Positions 62,292-64,000 of a stretch of 64,000 nt of DNA are shown one piece after another (within the stretch, counting starts at the first letter, position 1; every line of letters begins with the position of its first letter). Origin of the DNA: Shinella fusca. Its GTDB lineage: Bacteria > Pseudomonadota > Alphaproteobacteria > Rhizobiales > Rhizobiaceae. Location: NCBI RefSeq assembly GCF_014203155.1, contig NZ_JACHIK010000005.1, positions 1 through 64,000 on the forward strand. The letters run 5' to 3'. The notes under the pieces were generated by a model. It saw only the letters and a list, made by a program, of their open reading frames with translations. It was not told where the DNA came from and searched no databases. Position numbers and translations under genes: made by a program.

Positions 62292-62900
62292 ATGAGCCAC
62301 GATACCTACGAACTCAAGGCCGAAACGCGCGAACGGGTTGGTAAGGGGTCCTCCCGTGAACTTCGCCGCAACGGTCTTATTCCCGCAGTCATTTACGGCG
62401 ACAAGCAGGCCCCCCTCGCCATCGCCATCTCCACCAAGGAAGTGACCCAGCGCATCCACGCCGGCGGCTTCAAGACGACCGTCGCCACGATCGACGTCAA
62501 CGGCGAGAAGATCCGCGTCCTGCCGAAGGACTACCAGCTGGATCCGGTCCGCGACTTCACGATGCATGTCGACTTCCTGCGCGTTTCGGGCAACACCCAC
62601 GTCGTGGTCGAAGTTCCGGTTCACTTCGTCAACGAAGAGAAGTCCCCGGGCATCAAGGCCGGCGGCGTCCTGAACGTCGTTCGCCACGCTGTCGAGCTGC
62701 ACGCCCTTGCCGGCGACATCCCGGAATTCATCACGGCTGACCTCGCAGGCCTCAAGGTCGGCGACGGCGTCCACATCTCGCACGTCAAGCTGCCGAAGGG
62801 CACGAGCCCGGTCATCGCCGACCGTGACTTCACGATCGCCACGATCGCCGTCCCGGCTGCCGGCGTGAAGGAAGAAGAAGCGGAAGCGACCGAGGAATAA
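62292..62900 (+). CDS. rplY: 50S ribosomal protein L25/general stress protein Ctc
   Basis: The 5S rRNA-binding protein bL25 of the large subunit, in the long (Ctc) form with a C-terminal domain. The 202 residues start [23 protein letters not shown], with [11 protein letters not shown] in the L25 part. The C-terminal TL5 domain has [18 protein letters not shown] and ends in an acidic tail. A terminator follows. Confidence 0.97.
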   Translation: MSHDTYELKAETRERVGKGSSRELRRNGLIPAVIYGDKQAPLAIAISTKEVTQRIHAGGFKTTVATIDVNGEKIRVLPKDYQLDPVRDFTMHVDFLRVSGNTHVVVEVPVHFVNEEKSPGIKAGGVLNVVRHAVELHALAGDIPEFITADLAGLKVGDGVHISHVKLPKGTSPVIADRDFTIATIAVPAAGVKEEEAEATEE

Positions 62901-62924
62901 TCCTCCTCGCAGCGCAGTTCCCGG

Positions 62925-62955
62925 AAAACCCCGCATCCCCGGATGCGGGGTTTTT
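62925..62955 (+). terminator. Rho-independent terminator of rplY
   Basis: AAAACCCCGCATCC pairs with GGATGCGGGGTTTT, followed by T. Confidence 0.92.
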
Positions 62956-63127
62956 CTTTGCCCGCCGTCCGCCACTACCGTTGCGGGAGGCTTGAATCAC
63001 CAACACTTTTCCGGATCGGTATTTCAGCAACATTTAAGACTTTGGTGAAAGGCTGTGCGCTTGAAATGACGAAAGCCAAGAGGGGCGTCATGGGCAGGCT
63101 TTGCATGCAGGCAGAAGGGCAACCGGC

Positions 63128-64000
63128 ATGAAAGTGCATTCGGTGGAAAGCCGCTTCATCGCCATCGTCATCGGCGCCCTGCTCGTCTTCGTCGCGCCGC
63201 TGTTCGTGCTCTTCCTCATCCTGTCCTCCGACCGCGTGGCCCGCGAGCGGCTGGAAAACACCGACGTTCTGCTGAAAGCCAATGTCCAGGCGCTCGGCAA
63301 GCCGCTGTGGGATTTCGACAAGGAGAGCATCGAACAGATCGTCACCGCGCTGCAGGCCGATGCCGACATCGGCTTCGTGCGCGTGCAGGACACGTCGGAC
63401 GTCATCGACATCCGCCAGCCCGACACGCCGCCCGATCCGGACGAAGCCCGCTCCATCGTCACCACCGATATCTTCCACCGCACGAGCGACGGCCTCCAGA
63501 AGGTGGGCACCGCGGAGATCTGGCTAAAGAAGCAGGGCATCTTCTCGCGCTTCTCCAAGGACGAGATGACGATCTTCGCCATCTTCTTCTTCGCCGTGGC
63601 GACGCTCTTCATCGCCGCGCTCATCGGCAACCGCATCACCATCATCCGGCCGCTGATGCGCCTGACCGCGGCAATCGAGGCGACTCGCAGGCTCGGCTCG
63701 CGCCACCACGTCGACTGGACCTCGAACGACGAGATGGGCGCGCTCGCCCATAACTTCAACGAGATGCAAAGCAAGCTGGAGCGCGAGGAGAACGAGCTGA
63801 AACGCGCGCATGCCCGCGCCACCGACATCTACAACCTCACGCCGGCCATGCTGTTCTCCATCGACGCTGAGAACCGCATCACCGCCGTCAGCGACTACTG
63901 GCTGAAGGCGACCGGCTACGAGCGCAGCCGGGTGATCGGCCGGGACTTCACCGATTTCGTCGACGAGGGTTGCCGCGAGACCTATCGCAGCCGCCATGCG
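63128..64000 (+). CDS. Membrane sensor protein with HAMP and PAS domains (cut by window edge)
   Basis: An open frame of 291 codons runs to the edge with no stop. Helix 1 is at about residues 9-33 (IAIVIGALLVFVAPLFVLFLIL). A periplasmic domain of about 100 residues follows, then helix 2 at about residues 144-165 (IFAIFFFAVATLFIAALIG). A HAMP-like segment (PLMRLTAAIEATRRLG, then EMGALAHNFNEMQSKLE) and the beginning of a PAS domain follow. The output domain is outside the window; GGDEF/EAL would be common for this build. ATG 63128 is the likely start. Confidence 0.85.
   Translation, partial: MKVHSVESRFIAIVIGALLVFVAPLFVLFLILSSDRVARERLENTDVLLKANVQALGKPLWDFDKESIEQIVTALQADADIGFVRVQDTSDVIDIRQPDTPPDPDEARSIVTTDIFHRTSDGLQKVGTAEIWLKKQGIFSRFSKDEMTIFAIFFFAVATLFIAALIGNRITIIRPLMRLTAAIEATRRLGSRHHVDWTSNDEMGALAHNFNEMQSKLEREENELKRAHARATDIYNLTPAMLFSIDAENRITAVSDYWLKATGYERSRVIGRDFTDFVDEGCRETYRSRHA

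Overview
The window is GC-rich (roughly 65% by eye) and dense with genes. Gene content and order fit a chromosome of the Rhizobiaceae (alphaproteobacteria; Shinella, Ensifer or Rhizobium-like). Pointers are rpoD, dnaG, yqeY and carA in one stretch, greA next to an lpsB/lpcC-type LPS glycosyltransferase, an lrp | trxB - lsrB/vtlR block followed by two tandem AbcR-like small RNAs, a BA14K protein, a near-consensus EcfG promoter, and three families of rhizobial extragenic palindromes. The genus cannot be fixed from the sequence alone. No rRNA, tRNA, CRISPR or prophage was seen. The only transposon trace is the 3' end of an IS110-type transposase at the left edge.

Layout. 1-13.6 kb: rpoD, then a probable four-gene operon GFA - kbl - tdh - GFA (threonine catabolism with two GFA zinc proteins), a methyltransferase, an SDR, a VOC protein, recQ, dnaG, a BrnT/BrnA toxin-antitoxin pair and YqeY. 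13.9-26.8 kb: carA and carB, separated by about 8 kb holding MATE and MFS exporters, a YpfJ metallopeptidase, a DUF2306 membrane protein, a LytTR regulator, a DHFR-like reductase and a divergent AmpR-type regulator / class D beta-lactamase pair. 27-29 kb: a three-gene stress operon behind an EcfG-type promoter. 29-36.7 kb: greA (with a terminator hairpin in its leader), lpsB-like glycosyltransferase, lrp, trxB, lsrB/vtlR-like regulator, two small RNAs, an ArsR-type regulator with an OYE reductase, and a Ca2+/H+ antiporter.

36.7-50 kb: aspartate aminotransferase, a degenerate EAL protein, a PQQ-type sugar dehydrogenase, an EamA transporter, cspA, a BA14K protein, a metallo-beta-lactamase-fold hydrolase, an Lrp regulator divergent from hpd, and a MarR - response regulator - histidine kinase set like petP-petR. 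50-64 kb: csaA, proC, YbjN and UbiK on the minus strand, then lgt, a NDUFAF7-like methyltransferase, pgeF, an M24-fold protein apparently without metal ligands, a lipoprotein, prs, a triple-Kazal lipoprotein, benE, a large periplasmic protein, rplY and a membrane PAS sensor cut by the right edge.

Most genes are housekeeping. The accessory interest lies in regulation: the tandem sRNAs, the greA leader attenuator, the EcfG promoter, the ArsR operator, and paired inverted palindromes in intergenic spaces. The beta-lactamase module and the GFA-threonine operon add metabolic interest. I found no clearly new multi-gene system.
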